Below are positions 8,480 to 18,322 of a DNA stretch of 64,000 bases, piece by piece. The position numbers and the translations under genes were made by a program. Source of the stretch: Croceicoccus bisphenolivorans (GTDB lineage: Bacteria; Pseudomonadota; Alphaproteobacteria; Sphingomonadales; Sphingomonadaceae); contig NZ_LRSE01000006.1 in the NCBI RefSeq assembly GCF_001634625.1, positions 69,715 through 133,714 of the forward strand. The letters are read 5' to 3'. Within the stretch, counting starts at the first letter, position 1; each line of letters begins with the position of its first letter. The notes under the pieces are model-generated. The model was given only the letters and a program-made list of their open reading frames with translations, was not told the origin of the DNA and searched no databases.

Positions 8480-9105
8480 CAATTATTCTCCGTGCGCGCA
8501 GATGGCCGGGCGGAGCGGATTGCCGCTGTCCCGGGGTTGCGCGTCTGTTCATGAAATCGCGCCGGACCGGATGGCCATCAGGGCCACCGGTCGGCGCGTA
8601 AGGTGCAAAAAGATCGACGGTCCGCGAGGTGCGGAGCCGCCGGATGTGAAATTCTGGAAACGTGAAGCCTGAACCGACGCGCGAATTGCGCACGACGATT
8701 GCAGCGATCGGCCCGTGGGGCTGACGATCCGCTGCATTCGACGCTGTTCCGGCCATAAAAAACTCTTACCTGCTTGCGCCGCGCATGGCCCGGCAGGCAG
8801 ACCGACATTGCTTGGGGGTCTTGCCGTGCCGCGAACCTGTCGCATGGCGTACCGAGTTGATTCCAATCGCGGGTCCGGCGCGGGTTCCTGCCCCCTCTCG
8901 GGAGCGCCGCTTCCGCTCTGCCGCGCAAGTTGCGCAGGCTGGGGAAGGGCTTGAAAACCGTGCGGGCCTGATTGCCCCGGCTGTCATGGACGCTAGCACC
9001 GCCGTTCCGATACGGCAACAAAAAGCGAAAGCCGCGCAATAATATGCGCATCCGTGCCGCCCGGCGCTTGCCTTGCCGCTACGGGTAAGGCGATAGCATC
9101 GCGCC
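8480..9105. other. Long divergent intergenic region between rne and the amidase gene
   Basis: This 626-base gap separates two divergent start codons. No open frame in it looks like a protein: the 157-residue minus-strand frame is Arg/Ala/Gly-rich and has no recognisable domain. RNase E mRNAs commonly have long leaders used for autoregulation, so most of the gap is probably the rne 5' UTR. It contains the hairpin listed separately. The amidase promoter should lie near its right end. Confidence 0.6.
8558..8598 (-). promoter_or_regulatory. Strong hairpin in the putative rne leader
   Basis: An imperfect inverted repeat forms 17 base pairs (8558-8576 against 8582-8598) around a 5-base loop, with two single-base bulges at 8564 and 8571. 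It sits 79 bases upstream of the rne ATG. There is no T tract on either side, so it is not a typical terminator. By analogy with enterobacterial rne leaders, where hairpins recruit RNase E to its own mRNA, it is a candidate autoregulatory element; the role is inferred. Confidence 0.5.
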
Positions 9106-10014
9106 ATGGATGACATGCAGGACGCCATTGATCGAACCGGCGATGCGGGCGAGGGCGCGTCCTTGTGGCAAAAGGCGCTGGCCGTTTCGGGCGCGGCGGC
9201 ATTGGGCCTGCTGGCAGGGTTCGGTGCCGGCATCCTGTTTCCGGGCGGGGGCAGGCCTGTCATCAGCCGCGAATTGCCGGAACCGCGTAGCGATGCACTG
9301 CCTGAAATCATGACGTCTGCCCGAACGGGAGCCGAAGCGCCGCTCGTCGTCATCGATCCGGGCCACGGCGGTTTCGATCCCGGCGCGTCCGGAGAGGATG
9401 GCGAGCGGGAAAAGGACATCGTGCTGGCCCTTGCCATCGAAGTGCGTGACCGGCTGATTGAACTAGGCGGCGTGCGCGTTGCGCTGACCCGAGATGGCGA
9501 CAGGTTCCTGCCGCTTGAGCAGCGCCCGCAACTGGCCGAGGCGCTGGGGGCGGATGCGTTCATCTCGATCCACGCCGACAGCGCGCCTGCGCCGGAGGCG
9601 AAAGGCGCGAATGTCTATGTCCTTTCCGCGCGGGCATCGGATCGAGAGGCGCAGGCACTGGCCCGTATCGAGAACGAGAGTGCCAGCGGCATCGGCTTGC
9701 CGGAAGGGGCGGACGATGTCGCGCTGATCCTGGCGGACCTCATGAAGCGGGAAACGGCGCTTGGCTCGGCTGCATTGTCTCGCGCGCTCGAACGCGAATC
9801 GCAAGGGCGGATGCCGGTCCACCAACCGTTCAGGCGCTCCGCCAATTTCGTGGTCCTGCGTTCGCCGGAAATGGCCTCTGTCTTGTTCGAGGCGGGCTAC
9901 CTCACCAATCCCGATGACGCCAACCGGCTTGGGGACAAGGCACGGCGCGGCGCGGTTGCACAGGCGCTGGCCAATGCGATCCTGACGCACTTGCTGGCTC
10001 CAGAAACCCCGTGA
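9106..10014 (+). CDS. amiC: N-acetylmuramoyl-L-alanine amidase (Amidase_3)
   Basis: A 302-residue protein with one N-terminal membrane segment (about 23-46) and an Amidase_3 zinc domain. The zinc and catalytic residues are visible as IDPGHGGFDPG, the downstream Glu in EREKDIVLAL, FISIHAD, and SVLFEAGYLTNP. It cleaves the amide bond between MurNAc and the stem peptide in the periplasm during cell separation or wall turnover. It lacks an AMIN domain. PBP1A follows on the same strand 109 bases later. Confidence 0.93.
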   Translation: MDDMQDAIDRTGDAGEGASLWQKALAVSGAAALGLLAGFGAGILFPGGGRPVISRELPEPRSDALPEIMTSARTGAEAPLVVIDPGHGGFDPGASGEDGEREKDIVLALAIEVRDRLIELGGVRVALTRDGDRFLPLEQRPQLAEALGADAFISIHADSAPAPEAKGANVYVLSARASDREAQALARIENESASGIGLPEGADDVALILADLMKRETALGSAALSRALERESQGRMPVHQPFRRSANFVVLRSPEMASVLFEAGYLTNPDDANRLGDKARRGAVAQALANAILTHLLAPETP

Positions 10015-10123
10015 TCATGACCGTGATAATGCTGGCCGTTATGGGCGTGAATGCCATGACTTTGCACGTTCCGTCGCGAAGCGGCTTCCCTGATCTCGAA
10101 ATGGCGTGCTAGGGCCGGGCGGC

Positions 10124-12637
10124 ATGACCGTGGGATCGCAACTCAACACTTATCTGGGCAGGGCGCGCGGCGACTTGTCCGCCCTGCGCACGAATTTCGT
10201 GGCGCGCTGGCGCGAAAGCCGGCTGTTCCGCTGGTTCGCGGGGCTTTGCGCCGCCGGCCTGCTGTTCGTCGTCGTCGCCTATTACGCGATCGGGGCCGGA
10301 TTGCCGTCTGCCGATCGTCTGCTGACGTATCAGCCGCCGCTGCCCACGATGGTGCGCGGGATCGATGGCGAGATCGTTAACAGTTATGCCCGCGAACGCC
10401 GCGTGCAGCTTCGTTACGTCGATTTTCCCGAGCAGATGCAGAACGCCTTCCTCGCCGCAGAGGACAAGACGTTCTGGAGCCATGGCGGTGTCGATGTCGG
10501 CGGCCTTGCAGGCGCGGTGGTCGACTATGTCTCCAAGATGGGCACAGGCCAGCGGGCCAAGGGCGGTTCGACCATTACCCAGCAGGTTGCGAAGAACATC
10601 CTTGTCGGTGACGAATACTCGATCACGCGCAAGTTGAAGGAGATGATCCTCGCTCGCAGGATCGAGGGCGTGCTCACGAAGCAGCAAATCCTTGAACTCT
10701 ATCTAAACGAGATTCCGCTTGGCCGCCAGAGCTTCGGCGTGCAGGCTGCGGCCCGCGCCTATTTCGACAAGGACGTGAAGGATCTCGAACTTCACGAATC
10801 GGCGTTCCTCGCCATCCTGCCCAAGGCGCCGGAACGCTATGGCCGCGCCAAGTACAAGGACATGGCGATCACCCGCCGCAACTACGTGCTTGACCAGATG
10901 GTGAAGAACGGCTGGGCGACACGGGCCGAAGCCGATGAAGCAAAGGGCAAGCCGCTGGGGCTCGTGCCCCGCCGTGCGGCGAACTATGATCCTGCCGGTG
11001 GCTATTTCGTGGAAGAAGTGCGCCGCCGCCTGATCGACCGTTTCGGCGAAACGGCAGAGGACGGACCGAACTCCGTCTATGCCGGCGGCCTTTGGGTTCG
11101 CACGTCGATGGACAGCGAATTGCAGCGCGCCGCACGCAGCGCCCTGCGTGCCGGATTGCTTCGCTATCATTCGGGCAAGGGGTGGACCGGCCCGATCGCC
11201 AAGATCAACATGGACGAGAACTGGCAGACCCAGCTCATCGTCTCCAACCTCGCCATCGACTACGAGGATTGGAAAGTCGGGGTCGTGACCACGCGCAGCG
11301 GCGATAGCGCGAAAATCGGTTTCACGGACGGAGACGAGCATCCGCTTTCGGGCCTACCCGACAGTCTGAAGGCCGGTGACGTGATCGTTGCCGCGCCTAA
11401 GAACAAGACCGAGTGGGTCGTGCGCACCGTTCCGGAGGTGTCCGGCGGGCTGGTCGTGGAAAACCCGCACAGCGGCCGCGTTCTGGCCCTGCAGGGCGGT
11501 TTCGATTCGCGGCTCGGCTCCTTCAACCGTGCGACGCAGGCCGAACGCCAGCCGGGTTCGACCATCAAGCCGTTTGTCTATGCCACGGGGCTGGATCAGG
11601 GCATGACGCCTGCCACGATGGTCGAAGACGGTCCGTTCTGCGTGTGGCAGGGCGCCGGACTCGGCGAAAAATGCTTCCGTAACTTCGGCAACCAGCGCGG
11701 TGCCGGGCAGCAGACGATGCGCTGGGGCCTTGAACAGTCGCGCAACCTGATGACGATCCACATCGCCAACGATGCAGGCATGGAAAACGTCACCAACACG
11801 TTCAAGCGCGTGGGGATCGGTGAATACGGGAACTACCTCTCGTTCGCGCTTGGTGCTGGCGACACGACGGTTGCGCGCATGGTCAATGCCTATTCCGCCC
11901 TTGCCAATCTGGGGCGGCAGTACGACCAGTCGGTGATCGACTACGTGCAGGATCGCAATGGCAAGGTGATCTGGCGGGCGGACAAGCGCCGCTGCGAGAT
12001 CTGCAAGGCCGACGAATGGAACGGCAAGGCGATGCCGCGGCTTGCGCCTGCGGGCAAGCAGGTGCTGGATGCGGGCACGGCCTATCAGGTGGTGCATATG
12101 CTGGAAGGCGTCGTCACCCGCGGTACCGCCGTGCGCCTGCGCAGTCTGGAACTGCCGATCTTTGGCAAGACGGGGACGACTTCGGGCCCCACGAACGCAT
12201 GGTTCGTCGGTGGATCGGCGGATCTTGTCGCGGGCGTCTATGTCGGTTTCGACCAGCCCCGCAATCTTGGCGGTTGGGTGCAGGGCGGCAATACCGCAGG
12301 CCCGATCATCAAGCAGCTGATCGAGGATACGAAGGAACGCTGGCCGACCGAGCCGGTGAAGGCGCCTGCGGGAATCCGCATGGTCCGCATCGATCGTCGT
12401 TCCGGCAAGCGTGTGTTCGAAGGCTGGCCGACGCGCGAATATACGCCCGCGATCATATGGGAAGCGTTCAAGCCCGACACCGAACCGCGCCGTTCGCTCG
12501 ACAGGCAGACGCTGGAAGAAAAGCGTCTTGCCGCCATCGCCGCCCTGCGCGCGGCATCGGAAGAGCGGGTGACGCAGACGCGAGGTCCGCGCAGGATCGA
12601 CGATACGTTCCTCGAAGACCAGGGCGGCATCTACTAG
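10124..12637 (+). CDS. mrcA: Penicillin-binding protein 1A, bifunctional
   Basis: An 837-residue class A penicillin-binding protein. After a short cytoplasmic segment and one membrane helix (about 35-57), the glycosyltransferase domain shows AAEDKTFWSHGG, GGSTITQQVAKN and RKLKEMILARRIE. The transpeptidase has the active-site QPGSTIKPF, SRN and KTGTTSGPTNAWF. An OB-like insertion lies between, as in the PBP1A family. It polymerises and crosslinks peptidoglycan in the periplasm. I prefer the ATG at 10124, preceded by AGGG, over the GTG at 10106. Confidence 0.96.
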   Translation: MTVGSQLNTYLGRARGDLSALRTNFVARWRESRLFRWFAGLCAAGLLFVVVAYYAIGAGLPSADRLLTYQPPLPTMVRGIDGEIVNSYARERRVQLRYVDFPEQMQNAFLAAEDKTFWSHGGVDVGGLAGAVVDYVSKMGTGQRAKGGSTITQQVAKNILVGDEYSITRKLKEMILARRIEGVLTKQQILELYLNEIPLGRQSFGVQAAARAYFDKDVKDLELHESAFLAILPKAPERYGRAKYKDMAITRRNYVLDQMVKNGWATRAEADEAKGKPLGLVPRRAANYDPAGGYFVEEVRRRLIDRFGETAEDGPNSVYAGGLWVRTSMDSELQRAARSALRAGLLRYHSGKGWTGPIAKINMDENWQTQLIVSNLAIDYEDWKVGVVTTRSGDSAKIGFTDGDEHPLSGLPDSLKAGDVIVAAPKNKTEWVVRTVPEVSGGLVVENPHSGRVLALQGGFDSRLGSFNRATQAERQPGSTIKPFVYATGLDQGMTPATMVEDGPFCVWQGAGLGEKCFRNFGNQRGAGQQTMRWGLEQSRNLMTIHIANDAGMENVTNTFKRVGIGEYGNYLSFALGAGDTTVARMVNAYSALANLGRQYDQSVIDYVQDRNGKVIWRADKRRCEICKADEWNGKAMPRLAPAGKQVLDAGTAYQVVHMLEGVVTRGTAVRLRSLELPIFGKTGTTSGPTNAWFVGGSADLVAGVYVGFDQPRNLGGWVQGGNTAGPIIKQLIEDTKERWPTEPVKAPAGIRMVRIDRRSGKRVFEGWPTREYTPAIIWEAFKPDTEPRRSLDRQTLEEKRLAAIAALRAASEERVTQTRGPRRIDDTFLEDQGGIY

Positions 12638-12711
12638 GCGCGCAATGGGGCATTGCCGGAAGGTGCCGGGGGTGGATGGACTTTGCCAGCCGCAAGGTCC
12701 ATCTACGGGTC

Positions 12712-13266
12712 ATGAAAAAATTCGCACATAGCATTCAGGCAATTGCCGCGGTCCTCGCACTTTCGACGCTTTCGGCGCCTGCGCATGCCGCCCTGAAAAA
12801 GGGTGATGCCGCGCCGCTGTTCACGACCAGCGGGGCGCTTGCCGGAAAAGCATTCAGCTTCAATCTGGACGAGGCGCTGAAGAAGGGGCCTGTCGTCCTC
12901 TACTTCTACCCCAAGGCTTTCACGCAAGGGTGCACTCTGGAGGCTCATGCCTTTGCCGAGGCGATGGACGATTTCCGCGCCGCCAGTGCCAGCGTCGTCG
13001 GTATGTCGAACGACGATATCGAGACACTGAAGCGCTTTTCGACAGAGGCCTGCCGCGACGAATTTCCCGTCGCCCGTGCGACCCCCGGCCTGATCCGTTC
13101 CTATGACGTTGCCTTGAACCGGCCCGGCATGTCCGCGGAATTGAGCGACCGGACATCCTATGTCATCGCGCGAGACGGCCGGATCGTGATGGTCCATTCC
13201 GACCTCGACTGGCGGGAACATGTCAGCCGTACGCTGGCCGCCGTTCGGGCGCTGAAAAGCAAATAG
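12712..13266 (+). CDS. Exported peroxiredoxin of the Bcp/PrxQ type
   Basis: A 184-residue protein with a clear signal peptide, ending in APAHAA near residue 24. It carries an AhpC/TSA thioredoxin fold with the peroxidatic Cys in AFTQGCTLEAHAF. A second Cys in TEACRDEF may be the resolving residue. The reading frame is open far upstream, but the ATG at 12712 is the one that gives a proper signal sequence. It should reduce peroxides in the periplasm. It is a likely single gene between PBP1A and RF2. Confidence 0.87.
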   Translation: MKKFAHSIQAIAAVLALSTLSAPAHAALKKGDAAPLFTTSGALAGKAFSFNLDEALKKGPVVLYFYPKAFTQGCTLEAHAFAEAMDDFRAASASVVGMSNDDIETLKRFSTEACRDEFPVARATPGLIRSYDVALNRPGMSAELSDRTSYVIARDGRIVMVHSDLDWREHVSRTLAAVRALKSK

Positions 13267-13399
13267 ACCCACGCATTCCTGCCGAAGGCATCGGGAGCGC
13301 CGGAGTGAAACGGCCTGCTGTCCCATTATTATCCCGCCAGTGCCACTTTCCAGACCGGAAAGGCTGAGCTAAGCGGACCGCGAATTACGGAGAACGACC

Positions 13400-14527
13400 A
13401 TGCGTGCCGAAGGGCAGGCCTATATCGACCGCATCGAAGCGGCCCTTGCACTCATCCGCCGATCGCTGGACTGGGACGTCGCCCTGCGCCGCCTGGACGA
13501 GCTGAATGCGCGTGTCGAAGACCCGACGCTTTGGGACAATCCCAAGGATGCAAAGGACGTGATGAGCGAGCGCGGCCGCCTCGAATCCGCGATCGGCGCG
13601 GTGAAGACGATCCGCGCGGAAATGGCCGACGCCATCGAATTCGTTGAACTGGGCGAGGCCGAGGGTGACGAGGACACGGTAAAGGACGGCATCGACACGC
13701 TTGCCGCGCTGGCCGAACGGGCCGACAAGGACAAGGTCGGTGCCCTGCTTTCGGGCGAGGCGGACGGTTCCGACACTTATCTGGAAGTGCATGCCGGTGC
13801 CGGCGGTACGGAAAGCCAGGACTGGGCCGAGATGCTGCAGCGCATGTATTCGCGCTGGGCCGAACGGCGCGGCTACAAGGTCGAACTGGTCGAATACCAG
13901 GCCGGAGAACAGGCCGGGATCAAGAGCGCGACCCTGCTGATCAAGGGCGAGAACGCCTACGGCTATGCCAAGACCGAAAGCGGCGTTCACCGGCTCGTGC
14001 GGATCAGCCCCTATGACAGTTCGGCGCGGCGGCACACGTCGTTCAGTTCCGTCTGGGTCTATCCGGTCATCGACGACGATATCGAGATCGAGATCAATCC
14101 GGCCGACCTCAAGATCGACACCTACCGCGCATCGGGCGCGGGCGGACAGCACGTCAACACGACGGATTCCGCCGTTCGCATCACCCACCAGCCGACCGGC
14201 ATCGTGGTCGCCAGCCAGAACGACCGTTCGCAGCACAAGAACCGCGCCACCGCGATGAACATGCTGAAGGCCCGGCTCTACGAAAAGGAACTCGCCGAGC
14301 GCGAGGCGGTGACGGCAGGCGAATATGCGGCGAAGACCGAGATCGGCTGGGGCCACCAGATCCGTTCCTACGTTCTGCAGCCCTATCAGCAGGTGAAGGA
14401 CCTGCGGACGGGCCATGTCTCCACCAACCCGGCCGACGTGCTGGACGGCGCGATCGATCCGTTCATTTCGGCAGCCCTCGCGCAGCGCGTGACGGGCGAG
14501 AGCGTCGAAGTGGAAGACGTGGATTGA
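13400..14527 (+). CDS. prfB: Peptide chain release factor 2
   Basis: A 375-residue class I release factor. [17 protein letters not shown] holds the GGQ motif that triggers peptidyl-tRNA hydrolysis, and [15 protein letters not shown] contains the tripeptide region (SPY here) that reads stop codons. The coding frame is continuous from the ATG at 13400, which has GGAGA eight bases upstream, so the programmed +1 frameshift used in many bacteria to control RF2 is absent. It terminates translation at UGA and UAA. Confidence 0.97.
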   Translation: MRAEGQAYIDRIEAALALIRRSLDWDVALRRLDELNARVEDPTLWDNPKDAKDVMSERGRLESAIGAVKTIRAEMADAIEFVELGEAEGDEDTVKDGIDTLAALAERADKDKVGALLSGEADGSDTYLEVHAGAGGTESQDWAEMLQRMYSRWAERRGYKVELVEYQAGEQAGIKSATLLIKGENAYGYAKTESGVHRLVRISPYDSSARRHTSFSSVWVYPVIDDDIEIEINPADLKIDTYRASGAGGQHVNTTDSAVRITHQPTGIVVASQNDRSQHKNRATAMNMLKARLYEKELAEREAVTAGEYAAKTEIGWGHQIRSYVLQPYQQVKDLRTGHVSTNPADVLDGAIDPFISAALAQRVTGESVEVEDVD

Positions 14528-15330
14528 GACTGCTTCGCGCTCTTGCAGCGGCTGTCGCTTTATGCGCCGTCACGGCAGGGGTGTCGGGCTGCGACATTTC
14601 GGCAAGGGACACTGACGAAAGGCCGGAAACCGCGCGCGATTTTCCGAGTGCCGACCGGCCCGTTTCACAGACCACCAGCAACCAGTTTTCCAACGAACGC
14701 ACGCGCGACGACAGGAACGAGGCGGCGATGGTCATGGACCTTGCCAATATCAGCAAGGGCATGACCGTGGCCGACATCGGCGCGGGTGAAGGCTATTATA
14801 CGACGCGTCTTGCCGAACGTGTCGGTTCGCGCGGGCGCGTGCTGGCGCAGGATATCGATCCGGCCGTGCTCGAACGGCTGGGCGCGCGCGTTCAGCGCGA
14901 GAGGCTGGATAACGTTTCGATCAAGCAGGGTTCGGAAGACGATCCGAACCTGCCCGAAGACAGTTTCGACCGCGTGTTCCTCGTCCACATGTACCACGAG
15001 GTGACGGAGCCCTATGCGTTTCTGTGGCGGCTTCGGCCCGCCCTGAAGAACGACGGGCAGGTTGTCGTCGTCGATGTCGACCGCCCGACCGGCGAGCACG
15101 GCATTCCGCCGGCGCTGCTCTTCTGCGAATTCGAGGCGGTCGGTTTCCGCCTTGCCACTTTCATCCGCCGGCCCGAACTGGCCGGTTACTACGCCCGCTT
15201 TGAACCCGAAGGGCCACGACCCGATCCGCAGGATATTGTTGCCTGCAAGCAGGAACTGGCGTCAGGTGAGGGCGATCCAATTGCGACTGGCGGTCACGAA
15301 CCGCAGGAATCTGGGGCATACAGGACATGA
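14524..15330 (+). CDS. Exported lipoprotein with class I methyltransferase domain
   Basis: A 268-residue protein that starts at TTG (14524), overlapping the prfB stop by four bases. The N-terminus is a lipoprotein signal with lipobox VSGC at about residue 23. A Rossmann methyltransferase follows: [13 protein letters not shown] is motif I, LAQDIDP motif II and [13 protein letters not shown] motif IV. S-adenosylmethionine is not known to be present in the periplasm, so the enzyme's activity there is unexplained. The protein could have been recruited for another job. Substrate unknown. Confidence 0.8.
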   Translation: MRLLRALAAAVALCAVTAGVSGCDISARDTDERPETARDFPSADRPVSQTTSNQFSNERTRDDRNEAAMVMDLANISKGMTVADIGAGEGYYTTRLAERVGSRGRVLAQDIDPAVLERLGARVQRERLDNVSIKQGSEDDPNLPEDSFDRVFLVHMYHEVTEPYAFLWRLRPALKNDGQVVVVDVDRPTGEHGIPPALLFCEFEAVGFRLATFIRRPELAGYYARFEPEGPRPDPQDIVACKQELASGEGDPIATGGHEPQESGAYRT

Positions 15331-16733
15331 GTTTCAAGGGACTGCAACCCATCAACTATGGCGGCAAGGAAGTCTGGCCGCTGATCGAGGGTGGCAAGGG
15401 CGTTTCGGCGACCAACCATGCCAGTTCGGGCGCATGGGCGGCTGCCGGCGGCATCGGCACGGTTAGCGCGGTGAACGCCGACAGCTATGATGCCGAGGGC
15501 AAGATCGTGCCGCAGGTCTACGAACAGATGACGCGGCGCGAACGGCACGAACAGCTGATCCGCTATGCCATCGATGGCGGCGTCGAACAGGTGAAGCGCG
15601 CCCACGAGATTTCGGGCGGGCAGGGCGCGATCAACATCAACGTCCTGTGGGAAATGGGCGGTGCCCAGGCGGTTCTGGAAGGTATTCTGGAACAGACCAA
15701 GGGGCTTGTCACCGGTGTGACCTGCGGTGCGGGCATGCCTTACAAGCTGGCTGAAATCGCGCAGCATTACGGTGTGCATTACCTGCCGATCGTGTCTTCG
15801 GCGCGTGCTTTCCGCGCGCTTTGGAAGCGCTCTTATTCCAAGGTTCCGGAACTCATGGCCGCGGTGGTCTATGAAGATCCGTGGCTGGCCGGTGGTCACA
15901 ACGGGCTGTCGAACGCGGAAAACCCGCGTGAGCCGCAGGATCCCTATCCGCGCGTTGCCGAACTGCGCGCCACGATGCGCAAGGAAGGCGTTTCGGAAGA
16001 CACCGCGATCGTCATGGCGGGTGGCGTATGGTTCCTGCGCGAATGGGACAACTGGATCGACAATCCGGAACTGGGCAAGATCGCGTTCCAGTTCGGCACG
16101 CGCCCGCTGCTGACCGACGAAAGCCCCATCCCGCAGGGGTGGAAGGACATGCTGCGCACGCTGGAGCCGGGCGATGTCCTGCTTCACAAGTTTTCGCCGA
16201 CGGGCTTCTATTCCTCTGCCGTGCGCAACCCGTTCCTGCGCAATCTGGAAGCGCGTTCGGACCGCCAGATTCCCTATTCGCGCGTGGAAGCCGGCGATCA
16301 TACCGTACAGCTTGACGCAGGGGTGAAGGGCAAGAACTTCTGGGTCACGCCGCATGACCGTGACCGCGCCCGCGGCTATGCCGCCGATGGTTTCGAAACC
16401 GCGCTCAAGACGCCGGACGACACGCTCGTCTTCGTGACACCGGAAGAGCGTGAGACCATCCGCAAGGACCAGGCCGACTGCATGGGCTGTCTTTCGCATT
16501 GCGGGTTTTCGTCTTGGAAGGACCATGACGACTACACCACCGGGCGTCTGGCCGATCCGCGCAGCTTCTGCATCCAGAAGACCCTGCAGGATATCGCCCA
16601 CGGCGGGCCGGTTGACGAGAACCTGGCCTTCGCCGGGCATGCGGCCTATCGCTTCAAGCAGGACCCGTTCTATTCAAACGGCTTCACGCCGACTGTGAAG
16701 CAGCTGGTCGATCGCATCCTGACCGGCGACTGA
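15327..16733 (+). CDS. Nitronate monooxygenase-like flavoprotein
   Basis: A 468-residue protein of the NAD(P)H-dependent flavin oxidoreductase (2-nitropropane dioxygenase) family. The N-terminal GGKGVSATNHASSGAWAAAGGIGTVS and the FMN-binding TIM barrel segments (INVLWEMGG, GVTCGAGMP, VMAGGVWF) support this. It is longer than usual: a C-terminal extension carries C385-x2-C388-x3-C392 and C415, which could bind a metal or Fe-S cluster. The ATG overlaps the preceding stop (ATGA). The real substrate is unknown. Confidence 0.85.
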   Translation: MSFKGLQPINYGGKEVWPLIEGGKGVSATNHASSGAWAAAGGIGTVSAVNADSYDAEGKIVPQVYEQMTRRERHEQLIRYAIDGGVEQVKRAHEISGGQGAININVLWEMGGAQAVLEGILEQTKGLVTGVTCGAGMPYKLAEIAQHYGVHYLPIVSSARAFRALWKRSYSKVPELMAAVVYEDPWLAGGHNGLSNAENPREPQDPYPRVAELRATMRKEGVSEDTAIVMAGGVWFLREWDNWIDNPELGKIAFQFGTRPLLTDESPIPQGWKDMLRTLEPGDVLLHKFSPTGFYSSAVRNPFLRNLEARSDRQIPYSRVEAGDHTVQLDAGVKGKNFWVTPHDRDRARGYAADGFETALKTPDDTLVFVTPEERETIRKDQADCMGCLSHCGFSSWKDHDDYTTGRLADPRSFCIQKTLQDIAHGGPVDENLAFAGHAAYRFKQDPFYSNGFTPTVKQLVDRILTGD

Positions 16734-17158
16734 TGGCGGCAAGCGACATGCGCAAAGTGACCGGCGCCTGCCATTGCGGCGGCGTCGGCTTTGCCGCCAC
16801 GGTCGATTTCGCTTCAGCGCGGCGCTGCAACTGTTCGATCTGCCGGATGCGCGGTGCGGTTGCGGTCAGCGCGAACCTTGCCGAATTCGAGATTACGCGC
16901 GGCGAAGAGCTGCTTACGCTCTACACCTTCAATACGGGTGAGGCGAAGCACTACTTCTGCAAGCAGTGCGGCATCTACACCCACCACCAGCGCCGGTCCG
17001 ATCCGACGCAGTTCGGTGTGAACGTCGCTTGTATCGATGGCATCAGCCCGTTCGACTTTACCGAAATCGTGGTATCGGAAGGCCGCTTGCATCCCAATGA
17101 CGGCGGTGGCGGGATTGCCGGTATCCTGCGTTACGAGCCTGTAAGACGCGAGGACTAA
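16733..17158 (+). CDS. GFA family zinc-binding protein
   Basis: A 141-residue protein with the GFA/CENP-V fold cysteines CHCGGVGF, CNCSICRMRG and FCKQCGIYTHH, which bind two zinc ions. Family members include glutathione-dependent formaldehyde-activating enzyme, but most are uncharacterised. The ATG at 16733 shares a base with the preceding stop; the ATG at 16748 is an alternative start. It is the last gene of this plus-strand run and converges on the dehydrogenase gene with a 7-base gap. Confidence 0.9.
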   Translation: MAASDMRKVTGACHCGGVGFAATVDFASARRCNCSICRMRGAVAVSANLAEFEITRGEELLTLYTFNTGEAKHYFCKQCGIYTHHQRRSDPTQFGVNVACIDGISPFDFTEIVVSEGRLHPNDGGGGIAGILRYEPVRRED

Positions 17159-17165
17159 AGCGGGC

Positions 17166-18197
17166 TCAGACCCAGCCTTCCAGCACCTGATCCAGCGGGC
17201 GGTGCCCGTCGGCCCAGCTGCGAATACTCGCGATAACGCGCCCTCCGGAAGCTTCGCGACCTTCCTCTGTCGCGCTGCAAAGGTGGGGCTGGGTAATCAC
17301 GTTGCGATGCGCGATCAGGCGTGGATCGACTTTTGGTTCTTCGGGATAGACATCCAGCCCCGCGCCCCACAGATGCCCGCTTTCCAGCGCGGCGATCATC
17401 GCTTCGTAATCGACCAGTTCGCCGCGGGCCGTATTCACCAGCACCGAACCCTGCTTCATCGTCGCGAGCCCGGCAGCATCGATCATGTTATGCGTGCTTT
17501 CGGTTGCCGGGCAGTGCAGGGTAACCACGTCGGCATTGGCAAGCAGGCCGGCCAGCGTTTCCTCGTACTCTGCGCCAAGCATCCGCTCTACCGCTTCGGG
17601 CAGGCGGTGGCGGTTGTGATAGACGATGCGCATGCCGAAAGCGCGTGCCCGGTGGGCTACTGCCTGACCGATCCGGCCCATACCGACGATACCCAGAACT
17701 TTTCCGCCCATCTTGCGCCCCAGCATCGCGGAGGGGGCCCAGCCGGTCCACTGGCCGTGGTGGATGATCCGCGTGCCCTCGCGCATGCGGCGCATCACGC
17801 CAATGATCAGGGCCAGAGTCATGTCGGCGGTGTCTTCGGTAAAGGCGCTGGGCGTATTGGTGACCATGATGCCGCGTGCGCGGGCGGCCTTCAGGTCGAT
17901 ATGGTCGGTGCCCGCGCCGAAATTGGCGATCAGCTTCATCGACGGCCCGGCCTTGGCGATCAGGTCTGCGTCGATATGGTCGGTGACCGTCGGGACCAGA
18001 ACGTCGATGTCCTGCGTCAGTGCGACCAACTCTTCCCGGCTGAGTGTTCGATCCTCGCGATTGAGGCGCACGTCGAACAGTTCGCCCATGCGGTTTTCGA
18101 CCGAGGGAAGCAGGTGCCGGGTCACGCCGACACGGACGGTTCCGGTAACGCGGCGGGTTTCGGTGCTGGACGGTGTCATGTCGCTGCGGTCGGGCAT
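17166..18197 (-). CDS. D-isomer-specific 2-hydroxyacid dehydrogenase
   Basis: A 343-residue NAD(P)-dependent dehydrogenase. The nucleotide loop is GIVGMGRIGQAVA, and the catalytic triad is Arg in VNTARGELVD, Glu in YPEEPKVD and His in TQPHLCSAT. The closest functional group is glyoxylate/hydroxypyruvate reductase, reducing 2-keto acids in the cytoplasm. The usual Gly after the catalytic His-Leu is Cys here. ATG at 18179 is an alternative start. It diverges from the SH3 gene. Confidence 0.92.
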   Translation of the reverse strand: MPDRSDMTPSSTETRRVTGTVRVGVTRHLLPSVENRMGELFDVRLNREDRTLSREELVALTQDIDVLVPTVTDHIDADLIAKAGPSMKLIANFGAGTDHIDLKAARARGIMVTNTPSAFTEDTADMTLALIIGVMRRMREGTRIIHHGQWTGWAPSAMLGRKMGGKVLGIVGMGRIGQAVAHRARAFGMRIVYHNRHRLPEAVERMLGAEYEETLAGLLANADVVTLHCPATESTHNMIDAAGLATMKQGSVLVNTARGELVDYEAMIAALESGHLWGAGLDVYPEEPKVDPRLIAHRNVITQPHLCSATEEGREASGGRVIASIRSWADGHRPLDQVLEGWV

Positions 18198-18322
18198 GGG
18201 ATTTGCGCTACTTCCACATCAGGTGGATGGTCAAGCACCGAAGCTTGCGGGCATGGTGGAAGGACCGCTATGCGATTGATCAAGATCGCGCCACAGGGAG
18301 CCTTATCGTCTTGCGCGCAGAC

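Noticed and set aside
8578-9051. 157-codon minus-strand frame in the rne upstream gap
   Set aside because: Arg/Ala/Pro-rich with no domain, inside a region better explained as an mRNA leader.
13300-13375. Short inverted repeat CTTTCC/GGAAAG upstream of prfB as terminator
   Set aside because: Only six pairs and no T tract.
13400-13500. Search for the programmed +1 frameshift of prfB
   Set aside because: The frame is open from the ATG with no early TGA; RF2 here is made without frameshifting, as in a good share of bacteria.
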